The notes beneath the pieces were generated by a model. That model did no database searches. It had not been told where the DNA came from and saw only the letters and a program-made list of their open reading frames with translations. DNA of 64,000 bases from Vitis vinifera. Its lineage: Eukaryota; Streptophyta; Magnoliopsida; Vitales; Vitaceae. How positions within the stretch are numbered: position 1 is the stretch's first letter; every line of letters starts with the position of its first letter. The stretch spans positions 6,892,501 through 6,956,500 of the forward strand of contig NC_081810.1 in the NCBI RefSeq assembly GCF_030704535.1. The letters are read 5' to 3'. The position numbers and the translations under genes were made by a program. Positions 1 to 11,700 of the stretch are shown here, one piece after another.

Positions 1-212
1 TATATTGGTGATTAATCCTCTCTTGTACAGATTCCATTCCACCACCAACTGTGATCTGATTATTGGCCTTGTTGGGGTTAAGCTCAAGTCTAGAAATCTT
101 GGAGCTTGAGCTTGATTCATCAATCACAGACTTATCTCGTGATCTTTTGCAGTCTCTATCTCTACTATCATCTTTCCTATAGACCCTGCATAGAACACAG
201 TCATCCGACTGC

Positions 213-306
213 AACAAACAAACAAGAAACATCATGATATATATTAATCTGCAGGAGCTTCCTTACATACAATATAGAATAAATAAAAAAAGGGCTTAAT
301 ATATAC
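213..306 (-). other. NAC intron 2
   Basis: Short intron between the subdomain-D and subdomain-E exons of the NAC remnant. The donor reads gtatat and the acceptor tgcag on the minus strand, phase 0. Splice signals are intact even though exon 1 is broken, which fits recent decay. The true limits are 209-306, counting the acceptor dinucleotide. Confidence 0.6.
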
Positions 307-607
307 CCTCATTTCATTGACACCAGTTCTTCTTAGAGGCTCTGGAGGTTCAGCAACTTTGAATTCATGCATCATCCAGTTGGTTTTGACTCCGCGAGGA
401 GGGTTTCGTCGATGGAAGGCTAAAGGCTTCCGGTACCCCACTTTTCGATCCTCAAATATGATTTCTTTATCAGCTCCAGTGGCCTTCCAATATCCATTAT
501 TTCCGGCTGACCTATTGGGACGTTGCCCATTTTGATATTTCCTGTCCCTTGGAGTGAAGTAGAACCATTCATCCTTCCCGGACGGCTCGTATCTCGCTGA
601 GTAAAAT

Positions 608-740
608 CAATTCATATCTGCAAATAATACTAAAAGAGAAGTAAAACTCTACTAAAACCCTAGTTCTAAACATCTTTGCAGGCCATTTAAACTTGAAAAT
701 AAAAAGCAATTCATATCCGCAAATAATACTAAAGAGAAGA
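608..740. repeat. Direct repeat pair inside NAC intron 1
   Basis: A segment of about 33 bases beginning caattcatat and running into gcaaataatactaaa occurs at 608-641 and again at 708-740, differing by only a couple of bases. Both copies lie in the 149-bp intron between NAC exons 1 and 2, one next to each splice site. This looks like a local duplication of roughly 100 bp. Confidence 0.7.
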
Positions 741-899
741 AGAACCTGCAAGTTCCTCAGGATCATAAGCATAGAGATTTAACTTCTATTATCTTGTTCG
801 GTGGCAATGGCTGATGATCAACCTTCTTCCTCAAGTAATAAACTATTATCTCTGCATCTGTTGGATTAAATCTATACCCTGGTGGCAAAGAATTAAGAT

Positions 900-2930
900 A
901 AAAAAACTCTGCATCTTTACCATGATTGTTGTGCACTTCTTCTACTTTTCCTTCTACTGTAGACTTATATTCTCACCAGGTACTGAAAGATACATTTTCT
1001 TGAGACTGAGGTTGAGTTTGAGTTTGAGTTTTCTCTTCTTCTCTTGAGTTTTCTCTTCTCTGTCGTCTCCTTCTTTGAAAGATACAATATCATACGAGTA
1101 TGACTCGAGGCAAGGAGTAGTCTAATTTGAAACCAACTGATATTCCTTGTAATATAGAATTTTTATTTTTCTGGTTATTTTTGTGATTGGTTGGAATTTT
1201 AATTTCATTTAATTGTATTGATATTAATTTTCATCCTGAAGTGACGCAATTAAATTGGTTGAGAAATATTACCATGATTCCAAGCATTTTGGGACAAAAA
1301 TTAATCTCAAAATTAAACTTTATAATTCTTCTCTCTATTTTACCAAAAAAAAAAAAAAATTGTGACAAAACTAGATTAAGTAACGAATTATAAGGTTAAT
1401 AATTATTTATCAGAAAAATCTCAAATCTTATATGTATTTTTTGAATTAAACACTAATTTAAAATAAAATCATATACCCTAATGTAAAATAAAAATACTTA
1501 TCAACAAAAACGTAGGACCGAAATCTAGATATTAGAGAGTAACTTTATTTTTTTATTCTATTTTTTTAATAATGGTTTTAAATTAATTTAATAAATAATA
1601 TTTCAATTAAAAAAATTTTAAATTCCTTTGTTTGTTTGTAAAATTGAGTTGAGAAAATGATCCAAGGGCCGAACCATGCCCAAGCTCAGTTGCTTTCTCT
1701 CAGGGTATTCTTGGGCCTATAAGGAGGTAATCGGGCTGATACGGGGATAGTTGAGGCCGGGCCAGGTTGGCTTGGGGCAGGAAGTTGTAATATATTTGGA
1801 AATTCCCTATGGCCTTGTTTGTTATTTGCATTATTATTGGAATATCTCAAGTCATGAGAAAATAAAGGATGAAAGTTTAAATTTTGAGCATAAAAAAGGA
1901 CTATGTAGATCTTTAGAAACATGTTCTCATTGAATTTTTTTTTAGTGTTTTATAACTTTCTTTTTTTTTTTAATTGTTTGAAAGCTCAAAGGTAACAAAC
2001 AATTTTCTCCTCCATATAGAGTAATTTAAAATATATATATATATATATATATATATACTTTTTTAATCACTTTTTAAAATATTCTAAAAATAATTGAAAA
2101 TGCCTCCAATTTGCACTAAAAAAAAATTAAGACTTTTTTTTTCTTCAGAAAAATGAAAACATGTTTTTGAAGTTAAAAAATTGTTTTCAATTTGCTAGAT
2201 TTCGATATTTTAACGATTTAAAATAATTAAGATTAAAAATATAAAAAATAAGGACATTATTAAGAAACGTTTGTTTAGATTTTCTTATAGATATTTTATT
2301 AAAAGATTTAAATACAAGAGAATGAGTACCCTTCCTTACTTGAATACTTATTTTAAATATTTTCATCCTTCTTTTATTTCCTTCCTGATTTATTTCTCTT
2401 AATTTTAATGCTTTTTCTAATTAAATGAAAATTAAGTTCTTGATATATGAATCGTTATAAATAAAACTTAATTATAATATAATTATTATTATTATTATTA
2501 TTATTAAAAACTAATTCAAGATTTTTTTTTAATAGTAATTATAGAAAATGCTTTTAATATTTTTAATGTTAGATGATTTTTATTATTCAAGTGTTAATAA
2601 TACTAAAAATGCTTTTTAAAATCACTCCCAACCGTACTCAAAGTACTCTAAAGACGGGAGTCCAAAGTGGGTGGTTTTCCGATGAAATTAAAGGAGTGAT
2701 TAATTTTACAATTTGATAGAGAATTGGATGTCTAAATAACCTATTTCCTTGTCAAACAAAATTTTGAACAGTACGAACATGAGTTTGCCTATTTTCACGA
2801 AAATCACTGGGCAATTTGTTAGAAACAGTATCATAAAAATATAAGGTTCAGAAGTTTCTTTCCCTTATTTTCCTAAGCTTTCTCAACGACCAAACGAAAC
2901 CCAAACTCCATCAAACAACAAAATTAATGC
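900..2930. other. AT-rich intergenic spacer
   Basis: About 2 kb without a supportable gene. It contains homopolymer A and T runs, an AT dinucleotide run at about 2031-2056, an ATT trinucleotide run near 2484-2504, and GAGTTT-type short repeats near 1010-1060. No ORF here has recognisable protein character. Confidence 0.6.
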
Positions 2931-2938
2931 AACAACAT

Positions 2939-3803
2939 TCACTCAACATCGTACCCTTTCTCCTGAAGCTCCGAGATGACTTCGTTCCTCATCCTCATCC
3001 ACAGCTTCAGTGCCTCTTGTCCCAACTTCTGCCTCTGCAACTGCGCATGATAATCATCCGAACCTTTATCGGATTCAATATCACCTTTGGGACCAATCGT
3101 CGTGCCGATCATGCCTCCTTTGGCAATGAACTCTTCCATGGCTTCTTTGTCGCCCGGGTATGGAAACTGCCTTCGCTCATAGAGGTGGGCCAGCTCTTTC
3201 TCTTCTTTCGGCCGATGCCTTAATTGAAACCAACCGAGCGGGGACGTCTCGTTGTAGAGCCACACGAGGCCGCACACCGTGTAGGCATATAGCAAACATT
3301 TCCCAACGTGCTTCCACAGGACGTAATCTTCTTTTACCAATCCCACTTTCGCGAGAAACTTCTGAGCCTTGGCCCATTGGAAGCCTTAAGACGATGAAAA
3401 GACAGAAGGTTGGAAAAAAATAAGTAAAAGAAAAGTGAAGAAATTGGTTCAATGAAACATTTTATCGAACACTTGGAAGGCTTCCCCAACCTAAACGTTA
3501 CATCCATTCCTTTCGTCAGAAAATTTCACCAAGTGGCTGAGATTTTTTTTTTGGGGGCCAAAATTTTCCCATTGAGAGAACGAAAATATAGGCCCCGATT
3601 AGGGTTCAGAAATTCGTTTCTATCTGAAGCGAAAAAAAAAAAAGAGGAAGAAGAAAAAGAAAACTGCTAAAATAGTTTGAGGCATTAATTGGGAAGAAAT
3701 TTTTTTTTTTTTCATCCTTTCCTTTGTTTCTGGGAAAATTCCAGAGCAAGAGGTTGAGGTTTCAGAAAATACCTTTGGCTACTTGTTGGCTTTTGCGAAC
3801 CAT
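2939..3803 (-). CDS. Small plant-conserved single-pass membrane protein (158 aa), function unknown
   Basis: Two exons: 3803-3773 (ATG GTT CGC..., 10 codons plus one base) and 3384-2939, ending in TGA. The donor after MVRKSQQVAKG and the acceptor before FQWAKAQKFLAK join in frame and give 158 residues. The N-terminus is basic and amphipathic, with no classic signal peptide. One hydrophobic stretch lies at about residues 39-54 (HVGKCLLYAYTVCGLVWLY). It is followed by a charged stretch with RHRPKEEKELAHLYERR and PYPGDKEAMEEFIAKGGMIG, and then a probable C-terminal helix (QRQKLGQEALKLWMRMRNEV). The layout resembles small organelle-membrane proteins, but I do not recognise the family firmly and assign no function. 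A start at the internal GTG (3346) is unlikely because the spliced ATG model is clean. Confidence 0.85.
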
Positions 3804-4686
3804 CGAGAGAAAGAAGGTGCGAACCCGCGGTGACCTTTGAAAGGTCAGACAAAAATGAAATGGTATGTGAGTGGTGACTGGTGATCAGCTCGTGTGGCGA
3901 TATCTAATTGCTTTTTCTAATTTAGTGTATGCAAGTTTTTATTTTATTTAAATTAATGATTAAATAATGTGAACAATAAATTATATGAAAATTAAAGTTT
4001 GGATTCAATTTATTAAAAATTGAGAAAAAAAAATGAAAAACAGAGTTAAACTAGATTTTGATTTTAAAAAATAAAAATAATCCCTAAATTAAAAAAAAAA
4101 GAAAAAAAAAAAAGACCTTTTCAGTCCGAGGTAATTGTTTACAATAAAAAATAAATTTTAAGCTTTTTTTAATTAATTTTTGTAAAATCTAACCATCAAT
4201 TAAAAAAAATATAAAAAATATTTAACAAACTTTTATATTATAAATTTTTAGATAATATCTTTTAATTGTTTCACTAATAATACAAACATGAAAAATTATT
4301 AGAAATAAACTCCACTTCTTTCAAACAGAGTCCCATTAAACAACAGTTTTTAAAAATTGATCTCAAAATAATTATTTAAAGCTGTTTTGAAAAAACAGTT
4401 ACCAAAACAATCTATTTTTTAATCACGGTTCCGGTTCCTTTTCCAAACATAAACTTAGCTTCCACCAAACTTTCGTTCACTTTCATTTCACCCAATTTGA
4501 TTCTCTGTTACATTATTCAAGAACACAAAATACAAAGACTCCATCTTTTTCACCTCTAACTGTATTGCATTTGCTGTACTGCATTCCTAGATATGAGGAG
4601 ACGCCATTATTGCAGCATACCAAATTTACAGCTTCTTGGAACCACCACAAATGGTAGAAGCTGAAACCACTGCTATATACTCTCAA
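3804..4686. other. Spacer between the small membrane protein gene and the NPF gene
   Basis: Contains the 5' leader and promoter of the minus-strand membrane protein gene (just above 3803) and the 3' flank of the NPF transporter (below 4687). Most of 3920-4440 is A/T-rich with poly-A and poly-T runs. The stretch ending near 4410 (aacagttaccaaaacaatc) looks like the terminus of a degenerate MITE, but no partner end could be fixed. Confidence 0.5.
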
Positions 4687-6867
4687 TTAGCGGAGAGTCC
4701 CCACCGCCCTCTTATACGTGTACCACTTGGCCACGAAGAGAAAAGCTACCAAGTTCAGAACACTGAGGATGGCCAAGAGGAAGAAGAAGTAATGGAGGTG
4801 ACCACGATTCAAATTGTCTGGTATCCATCCAAGCTTCCCACCTCTAGTACTCACATCTGTAACTATGGTCACAAGCAGTGAGCTCAAGTAATTTCCAAGG
4901 GCCACAGTGGCGAGCGAGAGGGCCGAGCAGAAGCTCCTCATGGCGTCCGGAGCCTGCTCATAGAAGAACTCTAGCTGCCCAATGAATGTGAAGACTTCCG
5001 CACATCCTATGATGAAGTACTGCGGAACTTGATAAAAGATGGACAAGGGAATTCTATCATGATCATAGTAGTTGTGTCTTTTAACTATGCCGAGCCTAAC
5101 TACCTCCAAGATGCCTGCAGAGAGCATAGCAAAAATGGATATGAAGAGGCCGATGCCCATGCGCTGGAGCTGCGTGATTCCATTGCTGTGGCCTGTGAAT
5201 TTTCTGGCTACCGGGACGATGATTCGATCGTAAATGGGCACCCAGAAAATGACACTGATGGTGTCGAAGATTGATAATGATGCTGACGGGATCTCAAAGT
5301 GTCTACCCATGTGGGGATCCATGGACTCGCCTTGCACCACAAACAATGAGCCCATCTGACTGTACACAGCGGAGAAGATGATGCCAGTGGCCCATACAGG
5401 AAGCAAGCGGATGATAGCTTTGAGCTCCTCAACTTGGGTGACTGTACAAATCTTCCATGGGTCTGGTGAGTCCTTTATATGATCTGATTGTATCTCCACT
5501 GCTGCCTTGTCAAAGAAACTGGAAATCACAATATTTGGTGAAAGGGAATCCACAGAAAATGAAGACTGGGAAAAGATCAGCTAGCCCAGTTGAGAAGCTC
5601 ACCTTAAATCTTTTGTGTGATCAAGCTTTCGGCTTCCTTGGATGCCAGACTCTCCATCTGCAATCTCATACAAAAGAGACTTGTCAGCAGGCACTTGGAC
5701 TCTATATTTCTTCAAGGATGCCACCACCACCTGAGACATTCGCGTCAAGGGGCTGCCGCCAGGCTTCTGGTTCCTGTACAACCGAGTGCCCGAAAAGAAA
5801 CTGACTACAGCAATGGCCATTGCTGCTGCAGGGATGCCAAAACCCACTCCCCAGCCAATATTTTCTTGTATCCAGACCAGGATAGAACCAGCAATGAGAG
5901 CGCCAACATTGATTGAAAGATAGAACCAATTGAAAAAAGAGCTTTTGTGCGTCTTTTCATGCTCATCAGTATCATCAAACTGGTCTGCTCCGTAAGATGA
6001 GACACAAGGCTTAATTCCTCCGGTGCCTAGAGCTACAAGGTAAAGTGCCAAAAAGCACACTGCAGTTTGTGTCTCTGTTGGGTCACAAACTCCACTGGGA
6101 GAACAGTTCGGCTTTAGTCCAGGAACTGATGCTGTAACTGTCAACAGAGTCATCCCCTGCATAAAATTAAGGCCTCTCAGTTTCCCAATCAAAGCCAAAA
6201 TATTTCAAATAAAATCATGTTTCTGAAATGGGTCAAGCATTGGGAGAACTTGGGTTGAGTTCATGAGTCAAGGTACAAACTGCAGCTCCCATAGAAGTTG
6301 CCTCATAATGGATCTAATTGGATTCAATCCACAATTAACCCAGATGATTTCTAGCAAGATAAACTTCAGAGTATACAGAGTATAAGATTTCTTGGAGAAC
6401 AGAACTTACAATGACGTAGATAATTGAGAAACTGGCAATTGTCCAGTATCGTCCTAAGTAGGCATCAGCCAGAAATGCTCCGATGAATGGTGTGAGGTAG
6501 CAGGTTCCAGACCAATTCAACACATTTTTAGAAGCTGTGGCGCTATCCTGGTGGAGTTTATACTTGAAATAAAGCACCAGATTGGAGCTCATCCCATAGT
6601 ATGCCAATCTTTCACAGAATTCATTTCCTGTGTTCAAAAAGGCCAAAAAAGAAAAGGCTATCAGTTTCATCCCTCCACAAACAGATCCCATCATCTGGGA
6701 TAGAGATTGGGAAAAAAAGTACCCAGGATATAAGGGCAGGCTGTCCAAGTTCCAGTTTTCTTCTTGTTGGCGGGATTTCCCTGGTAATTTATTGTCCCAT
6801 CTTTTGTATAATTATCTTCTTCTGCCATGGTTGTCCCATCTTTTGTATAATTATCTTCTTCTGCCAT
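4687..6867 (-). CDS. NPF8.1-like: NPF8-type proton-coupled di/tripeptide transporter (PTR family), 582 aa
   Basis: Four coding exons on the minus strand: 6867-6723, 6627-6410, 6156-5603 and 5518-4687 (TAA). Phases close exactly (145+218+554+832 nt = 583 codons). Family hallmarks are the proton-coupling ExxER motif (E51-F-C-E54-R55 in [11 protein letters not shown]), [18 protein letters not shown], the PTR signature [10 protein letters not shown] (about 199-208), and the C-terminal [20 protein letters not shown] and [12 protein letters not shown] blocks. About 12 membrane helices would be expected. NPF8 members import di- and tripeptides with protons, at the plasma membrane or tonoplast. The first exon carries a perfect 39-nt tandem duplication that includes the start codon (see separate entry). 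Upstream, an acceptor at 6962-6961 and a donor at 8550-8549 suggest a 1.6-kb 5'UTR intron, with a TATA-like box at 8730. Similarity is to PTR1/PTR5 (NPF8.1/8.2), from recognition only. Confidence 0.93.
6790..6867 (-). repeat. 39-nt tandem duplication doubling the NPF start codon
   Basis: On the minus strand the sequence encoding [12 protein letters not shown] plus one residue occurs twice in direct succession and in frame. Its ATGs are at 6867-6865 and 6828-6826. The copies are identical apart from the last codon or so. Either ATG gives an open frame into the conserved NPANKK...TACPYILG exon end. Confidence 0.92.
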
Positions 6868-6960
6868 GGATTCGTGGAGGTTGGTATTTGCTTAGTTTAC
6901 TCAAATGTTTGATGATTGGCTCAGAGGCCGAAGAACACAGAACTTGAGGATGTGCTGAAA

Positions 6961-8550
6961 CTGCAACAAACAGAAAAGCATAGAAGCATGAAATTACTTT
7001 ATATAGATGAGAAATACGGAACTACCATCAGTAGTGAGATGAGGAATTAAAGCCAGTCCACGATAGAAAGGTATATTAGGCATTTGATTCATGGGAAAGA
7101 AAATTCTGTTCTGTACATAGGAGACTGACGACACATGGATTATCAATGCATCATGAGTACTCTGCTGCTGGAATTCCAATATACAAATCGCAATGAAACA
7201 ATGAAGAAAATAACTAGAGATCTTGGTGCCATTTGATTGCTGAGAGAAGTTTATAGTCACTGAGAAAATTTTCCAAGATTTTCTTTCCTTTTCCTCTTCA
7301 GAAACCAAATGTTCTCAAACACAAAACAACAACCCAAGAAGCTTATTTCAAAGATCTGGGCTTAGGAACAATGTTGACAGCATTACCCCAAAGACAGAAT
7401 GCTCATAAGCAAAAACAATCATCTCAGAGGGTCAGGGAAATCAAACCGTTCAAGGAAACTAGAACTGAAAGAGAGGAAAAAAAAAAAAGATCCAAACCTG
7501 ATAATCCACAAATCTATTCATTACCCGGAAGAACAGTGTGCCTTTGCGGATTTGAGAATTGACCCATGCATACAACCCTAATCCAGAAGAGTAGTCAAGC
7601 AGCACAAGCTGCTCAAAAGATAGTATCTAAATGATGATGGCCTGATCCTATATAAAAATACAAGGCACATATGATTCTTTGACTATGCACCGATAATTAT
7701 GAGATAAGAGTGTGTGGGTGGGCGCCTATGCTCTCAATATACTAAAAGAATCTCAAGCAAAGACTTTGAAGTACTGTCGAAGTCAACAAAACTATGGGCC
7801 ACAGGGCACCAAGAGGGTTACTTTTCTAAGACAGTTCACACTTTCTATGGAAACATGCTTACTTCAAAAAATTCTAACTATAGAAATTAGAATATCAGGA
7901 GATAAAGATATAGTCAAAAGTAAGCAAACGGGTCGAACTTTTTTTTTTGTTTCTTTGACTGGATTGCTGGATTTTCAGTCTTTCACAAGAAAAAACCCCA
8001 GCGAACAAGGTCAAATATTGTGTCTCCGGATTTGGATTCCCACCTCCACATTTGAGAAACTTGATTCCCAACCCCGAACGGAAAGTAGAAAAAACAGATT
8101 TTTCAACAAACACTTCTACTATGATCATCAACTTCTATATCCAAAACAACCCCAACAAATCACATAGGTTACATTTATGAATCCTCACTTGCAGAAGTTC
8201 CTGAAAAACTAAAGGTGTGAAGAGGTAAGTCTTTTTTCTTTTTCCTTGGTCCCTTTTTTCCTCCTACAACAAACAAATATACCAAAGTTAAAGTTGAAAA
8301 TACGAAGATAAGGGCAAAGAGGAAAAAGGGTTTCCATCGTAGCCACCCAAAATTTGTGCGGAAAGGTCAACAAAAGTGAGAATCAAGAATCCAACAGTAT
8401 GAAAAGGAGATGCAATACAAAACAGAGTGTCTAATCTAGCGTACTTCTGGTATGAAAAAATGTTTGGCAAAAAGGAAAAGATAGAAGTATGAGAAAAGCA
8501 AGAAACTTCAAAAGCCCAAAAAGGGTGTGTAAAAATCCGAAAATTCCCAC
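6961..8550 (-). other. Predicted 5'UTR intron of the NPF transporter
   Basis: The minus strand reads gag|gtggga at 8550 and ttgttgcag|tttcagc at 6961, a plausible donor and acceptor pair flanking non-coding leader exons. The interval holds no convincing protein exon on either strand and is A/T-rich. Only transcript data could confirm it. If it is real, an upstream ORF of 16 codons spans the junction (ATG at about 8558). Confidence 0.35.
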
Positions 8551-8729
8551 CTCAAATCCATTGGGAGAAGTGCTGGGAGAAGGCTTGCTTCTGAATTGAA
8601 ATCTCTGGTTCTGAGGGAAGCCAAACTAGCAGTCTTTATCTATCCATATGGACGGAGAGAGTAGAGCAGGTTATGTTTGGGTTCCAAAATCTGAGGACGT
8701 CGAGTTCAAGGGTGGTTTCTTTGTTGTTA

Positions 8730-8737
8730 TATACATG
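8730..8737 (-). promoter_or_regulatory. Possible TATA box for the NPF gene
   Basis: The minus strand reads gtatataac about 90-180 bases upstream of the predicted leader exon (about 8640-8551). Position and composition suit a plant TATA box, but no transcript start can be seen. Confidence 0.3.
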
Positions 8738-8739
8738 CT

Positions 8740-11700
8740 TTGGAGCTTAGAGTGGCCCGCGGGAAGCGCTCAAGAGATGCTCATGAGTTATTGGTTATTA
8801 CATCTTGGTGGCGTTGGCTTTCGGTCATTGCTGTCCTTTCCAAAGCCCCGAGGATCCAACTCTACATCAAAAATACAGTCAGAGGGATGGTGATAAATGT
8901 ATGAATTTTTTTTATTTTGTAATTAATTTAAAATCATATTTTAAAAATATTAAAACTATAATTTCAAAACTAAGAGAAGAGATTCACCTTGCACATGAAA
9001 TCATGGAAGCAGATCGTGACATGTGACGCCTGCCGACCTCTTCTTATATTAAAATCTTGGAATATTCTGAAGCAAGAAGAGAAAATAAATAAATATTTTC
9101 ATCTCTTTGTCTTTTGTCAATTATTAATTAAACAATATAAACCCCTGATTCTGACTTTCATAATGTTTTAAAATTATAAACAAAATAAAAGTTCAACATA
9201 AGGTCGTTTTCGTTAAAAAAATTAAAACTTTTTTCAGTAATAAAATATTCAATATTTTTTTATTTTTAAAAATAAAAAATAAATTTTAAAATCTATTTAA
9301 AAAATTAATGTATTAACAAAAATAAAACAAATGTGAAATTAAGTATAAAATTATTCGAAGATTCAATAAATAAATAATCTGTTTGGTAGTGTTGTTAATA
9401 GAAGTGTTTTTTTGTAATACTTTTGTGAAAAACTCATAATTTGAAAAAGTAATTTTAATAGTATTTTTTATTAAGTATAAAATTATTTTTAATATTAATA
9501 AATTACTAAAAAGGACATTCATTACAAAATAAAAATATTATAATAAATCAAAAACTTTTATTAAAAAAATATATAAACATTTATATTATTTAAAAAAAGC
9601 TCAAAAAATATATTTTTATGATTATAAAAATAGAAACAATATCAATATAGAGTACACGGAAAATTAGAAATTGATATCATTGAGCTTATTACATGATAAG
9701 CTTATAGTGAGATTTCCAATGAAATTGTACAAAGTCTTAAAATTATTTTCTGAATATTAGTTTTTTGGTTGTTAGTGAATTTTCATAAAAAAAATTGAAG
9801 AGAGTGGAAGGGAAAAAAAGGGTAGCAAGCAATGAAAGAAGGGTAGTGGGAAACACTTTAGGCATTTTTAAAATATTTGATAATTTTGAAGTTTTATTTA
9901 AAAAAAAAAAAAAAACCATTTCCCAAGTGCTTCCCTAAAAAAACACTTAAAGTGAAATGTAGGAACTCTTTCAAACTTATCTTTAAAAAAATAATAACTT
10001 TTAAAAAACTGCTCAAAAATTGAGGTATTAAAAAAAAATTATCTTCTAATTTTAAAATTTTAAAAATCATTTTTAAGATATAAAGTAAGTCTATACTTTT
10101 TTTATTGAATAAGTGTTATATATTATATACAACTTATTGTTATTTTATATTTTAAAAAATAAAAATAGAAATTTTATCCAATCCAATGCTTTGTGACTTT
10201 TTGGATAATTTTTCTTTTCTTGTTTTTAAAATAAAAAATAGTAATAAATTTTATATAAGATACAAGAATTCTTAGTAATTATTTTTAAAGCTATTTAAAA
10301 AATAAAAGTATACAAAAAATGTTTTATCGTCTTAAATTTAAAATTTTAAAAAAATATAAAATAAATCTATATTTTTTTTTTATATAAAATCTTCTATTTT
10401 TATATAAAAAAATTATTTTGAAAGAAAAAGAAAATGGAGATTATATTCAATCATAACTAAATGATTTATAGAATTTTTTTTAGTAAAAATAAATAAATAA
10501 AAAATCCCTATCATGGGGAGAAACCGGTTGGGCCAATGGGAAGTGTGAACACGCTTGGAGGCACTAGCGTGGACGTTATGATCACAGCGTGGAAGTGTGA
10601 ACAAAAATAATGCCAGCTAGTCACCTTGAAATCTTTTCCAATAGGACAATTTTTTTAAAATTTTTAATTTTTTCTTGAAAGTGGGGAGAATCTTATTTAA
10701 TAATATATTTTATTTTATTTTAATTTTTCCCCACTAAAGTTTTGATTTGGGAAAAGTGCGCTAAGGACATGAGGTGGCTTTTCTCTACCGGTCTCTTTCA
10801 ACCCTAACGTAGAAGCTCGGCAATGATAGCCATCATTCCACTTTCCCCTCCACTCGTGACCAGTTGTATATTTTAAATCCACATGGGCGGTTGTTCTCAA
10901 TCATTATTACGAGGAAGGAGTAAAAAATAAGGGTAGTGTTATAACAATACTTCCACAAATATGTCGTTGTCTAATACAAAATTACGAAACCAAACAAATA
11001 AATATCTATTATAAATTAAATCCCGACGTCCAGAATCGTGTAAATATTATTTTTTATTAGCTCAAAAGATTTTTAAACTTTTCTTTTATTCGATGATCGT
11101 ATCATCTTATATATAATATAATTTTTTTATATTTTTAATTATTTTTAAAATATTAATTTTAGTTAAAATTTATAACATATTGTTGAGCTTATAAGACAAT
11201 TTTAAAAATCAATTCCTAAATATTTTCATTTTTTCTTAAAAAAAAATAGAAAATAGAAGAGAAAAACCTTTTAGTATGGTATACAAATGAAAGAAGGTTT
11301 AAGAATGCATTTCAAATATTTCCCCTTAAAAGCACTCCGGCCCAAATCCTTAATTAACCACGAGTTAGAGGATAAAATAATTATTATATCTATATTATTT
11401 TTTTGAATCAATAAAAATCTAATTTTATCACTAAAATTAAATAAGATTAAAATTTTCAAACACCAGATTCATACAATGTTATACTGATACATGCATTGAT
11501 GCATACTCCTAAGCTTGTGACATGTGATGAAACGGACACATCAGATGAGACAAAGAGTCAAATTTTATGGGGCTGGTAACAATAGGATATGGATTTCTGG
11601 GCTTTCAACACTGATTAATAAATTATTGAACATCAATTGCCGCCTTCTTTAAAAGTTAAGTATTATCTAAATGTTGTCATTAGATTTGTCCTGTACGGAC

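Larger units (their letters stand above)
1..897 (-). pseudogene. NAC-domain transcription factor gene, 5' end broken, truncated by window edge
   Basis: Three exons can be read on the minus strand. Exon 1 (about 897-746) encodes [20 protein letters not shown] and then PPNKIIEV, which is NAC subdomain A. Exon 2 (596-307) encodes subdomains B-D, including DEWFYFTPRDRKY, GYWKATGADKEI and PPRGVKTNWMMHEF. Exon 3 (208-1, continuing off the window) starts SDDCVLCRVYRK, subdomain E. The exon 2/3 and 1/2 junctions are clean GT-AG and in phase, giving DPEELA joined to ARYEPSG. Exon 1 has one extra base in the T-run near 778-782, so IIEV and [10 protein letters not shown] lie in different frames. Upstream of LPPGYRF the frame hits a stop with no ATG; an ATG exists in another frame (MVKMQSF), which suggests a second indel. 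An intact NAC would be a nuclear DNA-binding regulator. This copy is probably dead, unless the indels are assembly errors. Confidence 0.72.

Noticed and set aside
2031-2056. AT dinucleotide run
   Set aside because: Ordinary microsatellite in AT-rich plant DNA; no further meaning.
3177-3452. Minus-strand ORF overlapping the small membrane protein gene
   Set aside because: Out-of-frame shadow of the intron and second exon of the 2939-3803 gene.
7712-8167. 151-codon plus-strand ORF within the predicted NPF leader intron
   Set aside because: No domain and irregular composition; treated as chance.
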